Below are positions 4,902 through 12,463 of a stretch of DNA of 29,673 nucleotides, in pieces. Below the pieces are notes generated by a model that was not told where the DNA came from, did no database searches, and worked only from the letters and a program-made list of their open reading frames with translations. The position numbers and the translations under genes were made by a program. Numbering within the stretch: position 1 is the stretch's first letter; each line of letters opens with the position of its first letter. Source of the DNA: a virus. Location: positions 1 through 29,673 of the IMG/VR virus record IMGVR_UViG_3300031977_002878. One strand, given 5' to 3'.

Positions 4902-5575
4902 GCATTGCCGCTCTTGTCCGAAGCATGGCGACTGCCGGTGCCCCCCCGGAAGCGATAGCCCTTGCCGTCGAGGCCGTCGAGGCTGCCGAGGCCAAGGTTG
5001 AGGCCGGTCGCGCTGCTGCGAGGGAGCGCAAGAGGCGTCAAAGGGCCGGGACAGTCACGGGACAGTCACGTGACGAGGTCGGGACAGTCACGGACGCCCC
5101 GCCCCCCCTTTCCTTCCCCCCCCAGACCCCCCCTAACCATACCCCCCCACCCGGAGATATAACTACACGGGCGCGAGGGGCGGCGGTTGGACCGACGAAA
5201 ACCGAGATAGCGCGGGGCTTCCTCGCCTTTTGGTCAGCCTATCCCAAGCGGGTCGGCAAGGACGCGGCGGCCAAATCGTTCGCCAAGGCGATGGCTCGGG
5301 TGACGGATGCCGACCCGCTGGCGGTGATCTTGGCCGGATTGGAGCGCGCCCTGCCCGGCTGGGACGATCCGCAGTTCATCCCGAACCCGACGACATGGCT
5401 CAATCAGGGCCGCTGGGACGACGACGCCCCCCAACCCCGAACCGGAACCCAAAATGCAAACCGCCCTCCCCGCCAAGCCGACCGATCCGAAAGCCGATCT
5501 GTCTGGGCTGATATCATTGCCGAACGCGACGGCGCGGACGTTGGCCCGGTCCAACCCCTGCGGCTTGCGGGATGA
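4898..5575 (+). CDS. Phage replication initiator, O-like, with internal iterons
   Basis: This encodes 225 residues from GTG 4898, which overlaps the previous TGA. The N terminus is an Ala/Glu-rich helix leading to a basic patch (ARERKRRQR, about 41-49). A proline-rich linker (67-86) follows. The C-terminal domain (about 107-176) has FWSAYPKRVGKDAAAKSF and PNPTTWLNQGRWDD, seen in phage replication proteins of lambda-O/primosome type. The linker DNA holds 11-bp repeats and C-runs, like the lambda origin inside gene O. I infer that it binds its own gene and loads the replisome. Confidence 0.7.
   Translation: MSIAALVRSMATAGAPPEAIALAVEAVEAAEAKVEAGRAAARERKRRQRAGTVTGQSRDEVGTVTDAPPPLSFPPQTPPNHTPPPGDITTRARGAAVGPTKTEIARGFLAFWSAYPKRVGKDAAAKSFAKAMARVTDADPLAVILAGLERALPGWDDPQFIPNPTTWLNQGRWDDDAPQPRTGTQNANRPPRQADRSESRSVWADIIAERDGADVGPVQPLRLAG
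5048..5092 (+). repeat. Iterons: three 12-bp copies on an 11-bp period; likely origin
   Basis: GGGACAGTCACG occurs at 5048-5059, 5059-5070 and 5081-5092, at offsets of 11 and 22 bp. The skipped position, 5070-5081, holds a degenerate copy (GTGACGAGGTCG). A palindrome, GTCACGTGAC, sits at 5065-5074. Because 11 is not a multiple of 3, the repeat is conserved as DNA and not as protein. Confidence 0.65.
5102..5148 (+). other. Pyrimidine-rich tract with four C-runs
   Basis: Four runs of seven or eight C (5102-5108, 5116-5123, 5127-5133, 5142-5148) immediately follow the iterons and encode the proline-rich linker. The strong strand asymmetry may aid strand separation or single-strand binding at the origin. 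The runs could also slip. Confidence 0.5.
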
Positions 5576-5933
5576 ATGCGCCCTGGCCCTTCGCATGGTC
5601 GAGCCGGTTCATCCTGCGGTGTTCGCAGTCGAGTTTGAACGGATGGCCCTGCACTATTGGGAGGGTCGGTTGAGCCCTGCCGAGGAAAAGGTCGTCAAGA
5701 CCGATTGGCTGCGCCTGATGGGCCACCTTCCGGGCGATCTGATGCGGGAGGCGGTTGACCGGTATTTGCTGTCCCCGAAGCGGTTTCGGCCCACGCCGGG
5801 GCAGTTGCTGGAAATGGTCGCTGACGACCTTCGGTATCGGCAGGCCATCGCCAAGCGGGCGAGCGAGACATTGGCGCTGCTGGGCGCGGAAAACGGGGTT
5901 TACGCCCCTATTGGACAGGAGATTGAAGGATGA
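5454..5933 (+). CDS. Replication-associated protein, possibly helicase-loader-like
   Basis: This encodes up to 159 residues. The start is uncertain: ATG 5454 overlaps the initiator gene by 122 bases, and in-frame TTG 5517 or ATG 5595 would reduce the overlap. The conserved-looking core (about 58-125) is helical: FERMALHYWEG, DWLRLMGHLPGDLMREAVDRYL, then RFRPTPGQLLEMVAD. This arrangement recalls small phage helicase loaders or inhibitors of the G39P type, with a helical bundle and 'F.P..GE/QLL' segment, but the likeness is weak. Its place directly after an O-like initiator, where loaders such as lambda P occur, supports the idea. No helicase gene is visible, so the host enzyme would be recruited. 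Confidence 0.6.
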   Translation: MQTALPAKPTDPKADLSGLISLPNATARTLARSNPCGLRDECALALRMVEPVHPAVFAVEFERMALHYWEGRLSPAEEKVVKTDWLRLMGHLPGDLMREAVDRYLLSPKRFRPTPGQLLEMVADDLRYRQAIAKRASETLALLGAENGVYAPIGQEIEG

Positions 5934-6190
5934 AGATGTTGGAACGGGTTGGAGAGGCGATCCGGGGGCCGATTTGCGAACACCCTGCTGTAGCGAACTG
6001 CGTCCATCAAGTGCGCGCCGTGGAAGCAGCCCGCGCTGCTCTTGAGGCCATGCGGGAGTTTGATGATGACGGCGCGTTCTTCAAATTGTTGGAGCGGGCC
6101 GCGTTAGAGCAGCGCCGAGAGTGTCCGGCACAGGTTGGGACAGCGGTGTGGGCGTCTGCGATCTCGGCAATCCTTACAGGTGAAGCATGA
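5930..6190 (+). CDS. Small helical hypothetical protein
   Basis: This encodes 86 residues, predicted helical, with four Cys scattered through it and no clear metal-binding spacing. It overlaps both neighbours by 4 bases. No family is recognised. It belongs to the distal part of the replication operon. Confidence 0.65.
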   Translation: MKMLERVGEAIRGPICEHPAVANCVHQVRAVEAARAALEAMREFDDDGAFFKLLERAALEQRRECPAQVGTAVWASAISAILTGEA

Positions 6191-6639
6191 CCGACGAAAT
6201 CAGGGGAGACTACGGCCTTGCGGCCTCCGTACCCACCGAGGGGCCGCTGGATGATTTGATCGCCCGGCTGGAAGCGGCGAGTGAGGGTTCTGGCGCTCTT
6301 GATGATCTCGTTGGCCGGGCGATCGGGTGCATCCTTACGGGCATCACGGACGGCGTGTGGGGCGTGAAGCCCGGCGGCTGGACGCAATCCCTAGACGCCG
6401 CGTTTGCTCTGGCAGAACGGGTGCTGCCTGAGCACGGGCCGATTGACCTGACGATCATGGGTTCGGCGAAGGTGACGATCTGGAGCAATGATCCGTGCGG
6501 TCGCGACCTGTCTGATGCGTTCGGCCATACCCCCGCTCTTGCTCTGTGCATCGCAGTTCTTAAAGCGGTCTCGGTGGGTACGGAGCGAAGCGAAGTCTCC
6601 TCAAACACCCCCACCACACACAAGGGAGAAGACCAATGA
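6187..6639 (+). CDS. Phage ABA-sandwich domain protein
   Basis: This encodes 150 residues. The segment SLDAAFALAERVLPE (about 67-81), followed by a beta-rich part (GSAKVTIWSND) and HTPALALCIAVLKA (about 114-127), matches the pattern of the small phage 'ABA sandwich' proteins common in early regions. Their role is unknown. The N terminus is acidic and helical. The C-terminal tail (about 130-150) looks disordered. The preceding and following genes overlap by 4 bases. Confidence 0.75.
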   Translation: MTDEIRGDYGLAASVPTEGPLDDLIARLEAASEGSGALDDLVGRAIGCILTGITDGVWGVKPGGWTQSLDAAFALAERVLPEHGPIDLTIMGSAKVTIWSNDPCGRDLSDAFGHTPALALCIAVLKAVSVGTERSEVSSNTPTTHKGEDQ

Positions 6640-6998
6640 CGGCTCAAGCACATACGGCTCCGACGCCATGGAGGTGCGCGGGCTGTGGCTCCGAGAGCGC
6701 GGCCTGCGAGCGGACCTGTGAATGCCCGACAGATAGCCTCTATCGACGCGTTGACGGGCGGACCCTTAGCGCGCGGAAGGGCGAGAAGGTCGGCCCATGG
6801 CGCATCTGGTGCGAGCCGCCGCCTATTCCGGTCAGGTCGTTCGACTGGCACTATCAACACGAGGACACCGACCTCGGCTGCCCGCCTTGGATGAATGGCT
6901 CGTGCGCCAGCCGTGAGGACTGCATCGCCGAAATCATCGCAAGCTACGAGGACCGTCTCTCGCCCGCCATTGCAAAGGCTACTGGAGCCCAATCATGA
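6636..6998 (+). CDS. Cys-rich hypothetical protein, possible zinc binding
   Basis: This encodes 120 residues. The N-terminal part has CAGC, CERTC and a further Cys in ECP (within about residues 14-30), spacing that could hold a zinc ion, and two more Cys lie later (GCPPW, GSCAS). The C terminus ends SPAIAKATGAQS, much like the ends of the leftward gene at 584-880, and this DNA provides GGAG before the next start. No family is recognised. It is co-translated with the next gene. Confidence 0.65.
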   Translation: MTAQAHTAPTPWRCAGCGSESAACERTCECPTDSLYRRVDGRTLSARKGEKVGPWRIWCEPPPIPVRSFDWHYQHEDTDLGCPPWMNGSCASREDCIAEIIASYEDRLSPAIAKATGAQS

Positions 6999-7270
6999 CC
7001 GAGTGGCAAGACATCAACCTAAACGACAAGGTCAGGGTCCGGCTGACCGATCGTGGCCGGGCGCATCATGCAAAAAGGTACGAGGAACTTTTCGCACGCC
7101 ATGCCGACCGCTACCCATACTCGCCGCCCGCCGTTGATGCCGAGGGCTGGTCGGAGTTCCAGTTTTGGGAGCTGTTCCAAGTGTTCGGAGCCGTGGTCGG
7201 TATGGGGATGGCCGTTCCGTTCGAGACGACCGTTCGCGTCGCCCCTCCCCCACAGGAGCCCGCTAAATGA
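6995..7270 (+). CDS. Small conserved-looking phage hypothetical protein
   Basis: This encodes 91 residues beginning TEWQDINLNDKVRVRLTDRG, followed by HHAKRYEELFARH. The beta-strand start and helical middle resemble short proteins seen in alphaproteobacterial phages, without known function. GGAG lies about 9 bases before the start. The end overlaps the next gene by 4 bases. Confidence 0.7.
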   Translation: MTEWQDINLNDKVRVRLTDRGRAHHAKRYEELFARHADRYPYSPPAVDAEGWSEFQFWELFQVFGAVVGMGMAVPFETTVRVAPPPQEPAK

Positions 7271-7854
7271 CCCGTCGCAAGCCCACCCCTCCCCGTGATG
7301 TAGCAGGAGCGTCCGAAAGCGCCGCTGAACTGCTACGGGCCAGCCGTGAGGAAGCGGCCCGGATCAAGGCATATGGCGGCACGGTCAACATCGACCCGCG
7401 CACCGGCCTTATGGTTGGCGCTCGCCGGATGGATTGCTTCACCGCCCTGCTGACGGACCTTCCCGCCGAAGCCTCTGCCGTGAAGTGGTTTGAGGACATC
7501 ATGCGGACGGCCTCGGGTGAGAATACGCAGGAGCGCCGCCCTGACTTCATCCGGGCATCATGCGAGGGAGCCCCAGGCCAGAACGTGTCGGACGCCATGA
7601 TTGAGGCCAGCCGGTACTGCGAGGTCATCACCGACGCCTTGCGCCCGTGGGAGGCGAAGATGCTCCTCAAGCTGCTGGATGCCGATGCCTCGCTGCTGAC
7701 CCGCTGGCGGTTCGTGGTTTTGGAGGTGACTGGCAACCGTAACCCGGTGGCACAGGGTCAGGCCCTCAAGTCGGCCTGTTCCTCGCTGGTGTGGGTGCGG
7801 GACAACATCGAGCGGCTGATGCGTGAGCGGCGGGACCGGAGGGCGGCGGCCTAA
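7267..7854 (+). CDS. Last gene of early operon, hypothetical
   Basis: This encodes 195 residues, mostly helical, with a basic C-terminal end (RLMRERRDRRAAA). It sits last in the early operon, immediately before the non-coding stretch that precedes the packaging genes, where many phages keep a late-gene activator or antiterminator. I see no motif proving that role. TNIDPRTGLMVGARRMDCF-like sequence in the first third is the most distinctive segment, read here as VNIDPRTGLMVGARRMDCF. It overlaps the previous gene by 4 bases. Confidence 0.7.
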   Translation: MTRRKPTPPRDVAGASESAAELLRASREEAARIKAYGGTVNIDPRTGLMVGARRMDCFTALLTDLPAEASAVKWFEDIMRTASGENTQERRPDFIRASCEGAPGQNVSDAMIEASRYCEVITDALRPWEAKMLLKLLDADASLLTRWRFVVLEVTGNRNPVAQGQALKSACSSLVWVRDNIERLMRERRDRRAAA

Positions 7855-8348
7855 ATGTGGGGGGCACAAAAAAAGAACGGCACAAGGGGTTGCGTCCGCT
7901 TAATCCCCGTGGTAGGCAATTCCTAAGGTCGCGAAACGCGCCTAGAGCATCAGTTTTCCCCACGGTGATAGACCCGCTGTGAGGATGGGGCCGGTCCTAG
8001 TGATCGGTCCCGACCAATCTGCGAGCGGCCAGACTGCCGACCATTGGGGACGGGAAGTGCCGGTAGCGTGGGCTTCCCCATTGCACGCCCGGCCTCGCAG
8101 ACGCCTTGTCCCCCACATAGGGGCCTTAAGTCCTCTTCGGAGGCCGCCGGACCTGATCCCCCGGCGCTGACATTCCCGGCCAATAGGCTGGACACCAGAC
8201 CCGCGCCCCTACCGAACAACCGCACATACAGCTTCGAGCTTTACGCAAAAGAGCGGTCAGGCGGCGCGGACACCATTCGTCAGGTGGTTCCTGACAAGAG
8301 CGCAGATTGCCGCTGATACGGACGGGCGCTCGATCGCCGGAGGACAGC
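7855..8348. other. Non-coding region before packaging genes
   Basis: About 490 bases without a convincing gene. It contains stable hairpins CCCC-ACATA-GGGG (8111-8123) and CCTC-TTCG-GAGG (8132-8143), the latter a C(UUCG)G tetraloop. GGGAAG at 8052-8057 can pair with CTTCCC near 8073. No clear promoter or T-run terminator was found. Its place upstream of the terminase genes suits a late promoter, antitermination site or cos/pac site; which one cannot be told from sequence alone. Confidence 0.45.
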
Positions 8349-8444
8349 ATGAAGGCTCTACGCCTCGCTATCCTCACGTTTGCCATATGGTCGGGAGCCG
8401 TGCCGCTGGGACTGATTTGGCTCGGGTGGTTGTGGTTCCAATAG
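8349..8444 (+). CDS. 31-residue single-pass membrane peptide
   Basis: ATG 8349 follows a GGAGGA ribosome site by 5-6 bases. The peptide starts MKALRLAI and is one hydrophobic segment almost throughout (LTFAIWSGAVPLGLIWLGWLW). Its TAG is part of the TAGGAGG ribosome site of the following peptide. It is the first late gene. Function is unknown; small membrane peptides before terminases may be host-modifying or holin-like. Confidence 0.6.
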   Translation: MKALRLAILTFAIWSGAVPLGLIWLGWLWFQ

Positions 8445-8453
8445 GAGGCCGGG

Positions 8454-8522
8454 ATGAAGATCTTCTATCGCGCAATCATCCGCACCGCTGACGCCTTGTA
8501 TCGGCTGGCGGGTGTTAAGTGA
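8454..8522 (+). CDS. 22-residue peptide, translational link
   Basis: ATG 8454 is preceded by AGGAGG at suitable distance. The product MKIFYRAIIRTADALYRLAG... is a short amphipathic basic helix. The stop TGA overlaps the GTG start of the next gene. It may exist mainly to couple translation of the following gene, which has no strong ribosome site of its own. Confidence 0.45.
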   Translation: MKIFYRAIIRTADALYRLAGVK

Positions 8523-8830
8523 AAATCCAGTACCTCGCGCGTGGCGGCCTTGCGGTTTACGCGGGTAGCTATGACCCCAGGCGCCGGGTGGCGATTGCGA
8601 GCGACGACCAGCAACAAACGGTGGTCATCACCTACCCGGCCACGATCACGGCGGTTGCCCTGACCGAGAACGGCATAGACGCCGGGACGGCAGCGGTAAG
8701 CGGAAGCCAAGCGACATTCACAATCTCGGGGTCCGGCTCCCTGAGCATCATCGCCACAATGGGCGATGAGCGACCCAAGGTGGTCATTGAAGCCGAGAGC
8801 AGCGGGACAGATGGATATGGGGAGACCTAG
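8519..8830 (+). CDS. Beta-rich hypothetical protein upstream of terminase
   Basis: This encodes 103 residues from GTG 8519, overlapping the preceding stop. The predicted structure is nearly all beta strands (VVITYPATITAVALTENG, then ATFTISGSGSLSIIATMGD), suggesting an Ig-like or jelly-roll domain. Such domains occur in head decoration proteins, but its place before the terminase does not prove that role. No family is recognised. The terminase small subunit gene begins within its last codons. Confidence 0.65.
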   Translation: MKIQYLARGGLAVYAGSYDPRRRVAIASDDQQQTVVITYPATITAVALTENGIDAGTAAVSGSQATFTISGSGSLSIIATMGDERPKVVIEAESSGTDGYGET

Positions 8831-9227
8831 CGACTTCACGCTCGAGGTTGCCAACGACCTTTGCGAGCGTCTGTCCAAGGGCGAGAGCCTGCGGACCATT
8901 TGCGAAGAGGCCGACAAGCCCAGTCGTTCAACCGTTCAGCGTTGGCTGGCGTCGAATGAAACATTTCGCATCCAATACGCACACGCGAGAGAGCAGCAGG
9001 CTGAATGGTACGCTGAGCGCATTGTGGACGATGCGATGACGGCGACGGATGCTGCGATTGGTCGGTTGCGAATGGATGCGCTCAAGTGGGCTGCGTCCAA
9101 GCTGGCCCCGAAGAAGTACGGGGACAAGGTGGCCCATGTCGGGGGTGGTCCGGATGATGCGCCGATCCAGACCCAGGGCACGGTCGAGGTTCGGTTCTTT
9201 CGTCCCGGCGACGCGCTGCCCGAGTGA
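8811..9227 (+). CDS. Terminase small subunit
   Basis: This encodes 138 residues from ATG 8811, with AGCGGGA upstream; ATG 8817 (MGRPSDF) is equally possible, while an in-frame start at 8766 has no support. Residues about 9-46 form the helix-turn-helix of phage terminase small subunits (ANDLCERLSKGESLRTICEE, then RSTVQRWLASNE). The middle (50-100) is helical, for ring assembly. It should recognise the packaging site and recruit the large subunit, whose gene overlaps its end by 4 bases. Confidence 0.85.
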   Translation: MDMGRPSDFTLEVANDLCERLSKGESLRTICEEADKPSRSTVQRWLASNETFRIQYAHAREQQAEWYAERIVDDAMTATDAAIGRLRMDALKWAASKLAPKKYGDKVAHVGGGPDDAPIQTQGTVEVRFFRPGDALPE

Positions 9228-10504
9228 AGATCAGCGCGGACCTTCCGGCGTGTCTGGAATACCCGCTGTTCTCCAAGGTTGCGGATGACGGCTTGCCGGT
9301 TCGCCATCGCGCACTGCATGGCGGGCGTGGTTCGGCCAAGTCTCACGGGTTTGGCCGTGCCTTGCTGGTCCGGGGGTTCGCTGGCCGGGAGCGCATCCTT
9401 TGTGCCCGTGAGATTCAGAAGAGCATTGAGGGGTCAGTAAAGGCGCTGCTTGACGACCTGATCCCGCAAATGGGTTTCGGCCCGACGAATGGCGACGGCT
9501 TCTTTCATAGCCTTCAGTACGAGATCAGGGGGCGCAACGGCACGGAGTTCAGCTTTGCTGGCCTTCGGACGAACGTGGACAGTGTGAAGTCCACCGAGGG
9601 CATAACGATTGCCTATGTGAACGAGGCGCGGACGGTCAGTCAGAACAGCATCAAGGTTCTCACTCCGACCATCCGCGCAACTGGTTCTGAGATATGGTGG
9701 GACTGGAACCCGGAAAACGACACCGATCCGGTTGATGCGATGTTCCGGGGTGGGGAGCCCCCGCCGGGGTCCATTGTTCGCGAGGTCAACTACACGGAAA
9801 ACCCGTGGTTCGGCGAGCCGATGCTTTCGGAGATGCTTTGGGACAAGGCCCGCGACCCTGAGAAATACGCCCATGTGTGGCTTGGTCAGTACAGCCGCAA
9901 CAGCGAGGCTCGGGTCTTTCGTAACTGGAAGGTCGAGGCGTTCGACACGCCGGACGATGCGGTGTTCAGGTTTGGGGCGGATTGGGGTTTCTCGGTTGAC
10001 CCGACCGTTCTGGTTCGGTGCTGGCTCGATGGTCGCACGCTGTACGTCGATCAAGAGGCGTGGGAGGTCGGTTGCGAGATCGACAAGACCCCGGCGCTGT
10101 TCGATGCGGTCGAGGGGTCGCGCAAGTGGACGGTCACGGCGGATTCCGCCAGGCCGGAAACGGTTAGCTACATGCGTCGTCAAGGGTTCAGGATTGTCCC
10201 TGCCATCAAGGGGCCGGGGTCGATTGAGGATGGGATTGAGTTCCTGAAGTCGTTTGACATCGTGGTTCACCCGCGATGCACGCACGTCGCGGACGAACTG
10301 ACCCGCTACAGCTTCAAGACGGACAACCTGACCGGCGAAGTCCTCCCCGTGTTGGAGGATAAGGACAATCACACAATCGACGCGCTGAGATACGCGCTTG
10401 AGGCGCTGCGGCGGACTTGGAAGAAGACGGTTCCGCCGCCGCCCAAGCCGATTGACCGCTGGGATAGAGTTCGGGAGGCGTCGCCATCGTGGAAAACAGC
10501 ATGA
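9224..10504 (+). CDS. terL: Terminase large subunit (PBSX type)
   Basis: This encodes 426 residues from GTG 9224. The N-terminal ATPase has Walker A GGRGSAKSH (33-41) and a Walker-B-like segment ITIAYVNEA (127-135) with Glu134. The C-terminal RuvC-like nuclease has the expected acidic residues: Asp253 (GADWGFSVDPT), Asp307 (TADSAR) and Asp386 (NHTIDALRYA). The length and motif order match the PBSX-type large subunit. It pumps DNA into the prohead and cuts concatemers. It is translationally coupled to the small subunit gene. Confidence 0.95.
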   Translation: MKISADLPACLEYPLFSKVADDGLPVRHRALHGGRGSAKSHGFGRALLVRGFAGRERILCAREIQKSIEGSVKALLDDLIPQMGFGPTNGDGFFHSLQYEIRGRNGTEFSFAGLRTNVDSVKSTEGITIAYVNEARTVSQNSIKVLTPTIRATGSEIWWDWNPENDTDPVDAMFRGGEPPPGSIVREVNYTENPWFGEPMLSEMLWDKARDPEKYAHVWLGQYSRNSEARVFRNWKVEAFDTPDDAVFRFGADWGFSVDPTVLVRCWLDGRTLYVDQEAWEVGCEIDKTPALFDAVEGSRKWTVTADSARPETVSYMRRQGFRIVPAIKGPGSIEDGIEFLKSFDIVVHPRCTHVADELTRYSFKTDNLTGEVLPVLEDKDNHTIDALRYALEALRRTWKKTVPPPPKPIDRWDRVREASPSWKTA

Positions 10505-10659
10505 CGATCCAGCGCCGAGTTTCTCACCCGCGCCGTCCGCTTTTGGGCGTTCGGGCCTCGGTTGGGCCTCGGGGTTATTGGGTGGGCTGCTGTGCCGAGG
10601 ACTACGCCGGACGCGAGCGCGAGCTTGAGCGCATTGCTATTGCAAGGGTGGCCCGATGA
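10501..10659 (+). CDS. 52-residue hypothetical protein between terL and portal
   Basis: ATG 10501 overlaps the terminase stop and TGA 10657-10659 overlaps the portal ATG. The peptide is basic, begins TIQRRVSHPRRPLLG, carries two adjacent Cys and ends with a charged helix (YAGRERELERIAIARVAR). The exact overlaps on both sides are the evidence. No family is recognised. Confidence 0.6.
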   Translation: MTIQRRVSHPRRPLLGVRASVGPRGYWVGCCAEDYAGRERELERIAIARVAR

Positions 10660-12401
10660 TTGAGGCGCAGAACGAGGACCGCCACCGCAAGCTGATCGGC
10701 TATTTCGAGGAGTCGGAAGAGGCCACGTCTCCCGCCCGCACGAAGGCGGAGCGAGACCGCGACTATTACGACGGCAAACAGTGGACGGCTGACGAAGCCG
10801 CCAAGCTGGAGGCGCGAGGCCAGCCGGTCATTGCGTTCAACGTGATCAAGTCGCGTGTTGAGTTCCTGCTGGGTGTCGAAAAGCAGCAACGCCGCGATCC
10901 GAAGGCGTACTATCGCAACCAGCCGGACGAGCCCGCTGCGGACGCCTTCACCTCGGGCCTTCGCTTTGCTGCGGATTCGGCTGACTTCCCGGCCAAGCGC
11001 TCGCGGGCATGGAAGAACATCGTGGTTGAGGGCTACGGCGGCGTTGAGCTGTACGCCGAGCCGGACGGCATCGACTATGCCCTGAAAATGAACGTGATCC
11101 CGTGGGACCGGATTGTGTTCGACCCCTATTCATCGTCGGAGGATTTCTCTGATGCGCGGTTCGTCGGCCAGGTCCTTTGGATGGACTACGACGAGGCGCT
11201 GGAAAAGTACGGCGAGGAAGCCAAGGCGGTCATTGACGCGACGCTGGACAAGCGATCGGCCAGTGACACCTTCGAGGACAAGCCAAAGGACACGGCGTGG
11301 GCGGATCGCCGCCGCGAGCGGGTTCGGGTCGTGTCCATGTGGCACAAGCAGGCCGGGCGCTGGTTCCTGTGTGACTTCACGCAGGGCGGCGAGCTTTCGT
11401 ACACCGAAAGCCCCTACCAGACGATGCACGGCGAGAGCCTGTGCCCGCTCATTCTGGAGTCGGCGCACGTTGACCGGGACAACAATCGGTATGGCGAGGT
11501 TCGCCACCTGATCGACCCGCAAGACGAGGTGAATAAGCGCCGCTCCAAGGCCCTTCACCAGTCGGTGAGTCGGGGTGTGATTGCCGATCATGGTGCGGTC
11601 GAGGACGTGGGCAAGACCCGTCGCGAACTGGCCCGCCCTGACTTCTACGCCGAGGTCATGCCCGGAGCGCGGTTCGAGGTTGTGGACGGCATTCAGTTGG
11701 CCGCTGGTCAGGCCGCGCTGCTGAATGACGCCATGGGCTATATCGCGCAGGCAGGGCCGAACAAGGCGCTTCTGGGCAAGGGGACGGAAGATCAGTCGGG
11801 CCGCGCGATTGAGGCGCAACAGGCTGGCGGCATGGTCGAGATGGGGGATTTGCTGGATGCGCTGCGCCGGTTTGACCAGCGGGTGTTCCAGTTCCTCGCC
11901 AACATGATGCAGCAGTTCTGGACTGCGGAAAGGTGGGTTCGTGTCACTGATGATGAGCTATCGCCGCAGGCTGTTGGCCTCAACGTCACGCAGGTCGATG
12001 AGTACGGCTATCCGGTCGGGCAACAGAATGCCGTTGCAGAAATGGACGTGGACATCATCATAGCGGACTCCGAAAACGTCATCGCCATGCAGGGCGAGAT
12101 GTATCAGGCGTTCGTGAACGCGTTGCCGATGCTGGCGCAGATGCCGCCGCAGTTTGCCCAGATCGCGATCAAGGTGAACCCGTCGCTGCGGGCGTCGCAG
12201 AAGCGTGAGATTTTGGAGGTGCTGGAACAGATGGCCCAGCCGAATCCGCAGGCGCAACAGGCCGCCGAAATGGAGATGGCGCACAAGGCCGCTGAGACCG
12301 AAAAGGTCCGGGCTGAGGCGTTCAAGAACATGGCGCAGGGTGAGGACTATGCCTCCCGCGCTCAACAGATGCCCGACATGGGCCAGTACATCGCCGCATA
12401 A
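10656..12401 (+). CDS. Portal protein (P22 type)
   Basis: This encodes 581 residues. The opening segment, DRDYYDGKQWTADEAAKLEARG (about 30-51) and then PVIAFNVIKSRVEFLLGVEKQQRRD, is characteristic of P22-type portals. The portal is a dodecameric ring at one capsid vertex through which DNA enters and leaves. The protein is shorter than P22 gp1 (725 residues), mostly at its C terminus, which is Gln/Ala/Met-rich and helical like the portal barrel. It lies between terminase and scaffold, as in P22. Confidence 0.9.
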   Translation: MIEAQNEDRHRKLIGYFEESEEATSPARTKAERDRDYYDGKQWTADEAAKLEARGQPVIAFNVIKSRVEFLLGVEKQQRRDPKAYYRNQPDEPAADAFTSGLRFAADSADFPAKRSRAWKNIVVEGYGGVELYAEPDGIDYALKMNVIPWDRIVFDPYSSSEDFSDARFVGQVLWMDYDEALEKYGEEAKAVIDATLDKRSASDTFEDKPKDTAWADRRRERVRVVSMWHKQAGRWFLCDFTQGGELSYTESPYQTMHGESLCPLILESAHVDRDNNRYGEVRHLIDPQDEVNKRRSKALHQSVSRGVIADHGAVEDVGKTRRELARPDFYAEVMPGARFEVVDGIQLAAGQAALLNDAMGYIAQAGPNKALLGKGTEDQSGRAIEAQQAGGMVEMGDLLDALRRFDQRVFQFLANMMQQFWTAERWVRVTDDELSPQAVGLNVTQVDEYGYPVGQQNAVAEMDVDIIIADSENVIAMQGEMYQAFVNALPMLAQMPPQFAQIAIKVNPSLRASQKREILEVLEQMAQPNPQAQQAAEMEMAHKAAETEKVRAEAFKNMAQGEDYASRAQQMPDMGQYIAA

Positions 12402-12402
12402 G

Positions 12403-12452
12403 CGGACGATCCGTCCGGCCCGGTAAGGCCGAGAGGTAGCGTCGAGAGACGC
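12403..12452 (+). other. Two small hairpins between portal and scaffold genes
   Basis: CGGACG-ATC-CGTCCG (12403-12417) and GCGTC-GAGA-GACGC (12439-12452) are perfect inverted repeats in the 62-base gap. Neither has a T-run. They may affect mRNA stability or scaffold translation, whose start has no clear ribosome site. Confidence 0.4.
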
Positions 12453-12463
12453 CACATATCCCT

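Noticed and set aside
7855-7926. A 23-codon frame right after the last early gene
   Set aside because: Its ribosome site is too distant and the peptide has no clear features; included instead in the non-coding region.
9434-10372. Long minus-strand open frame opposite the terminase large subunit
   Set aside because: The plus strand has all terminase motifs; the antisense product has no plausible motif.
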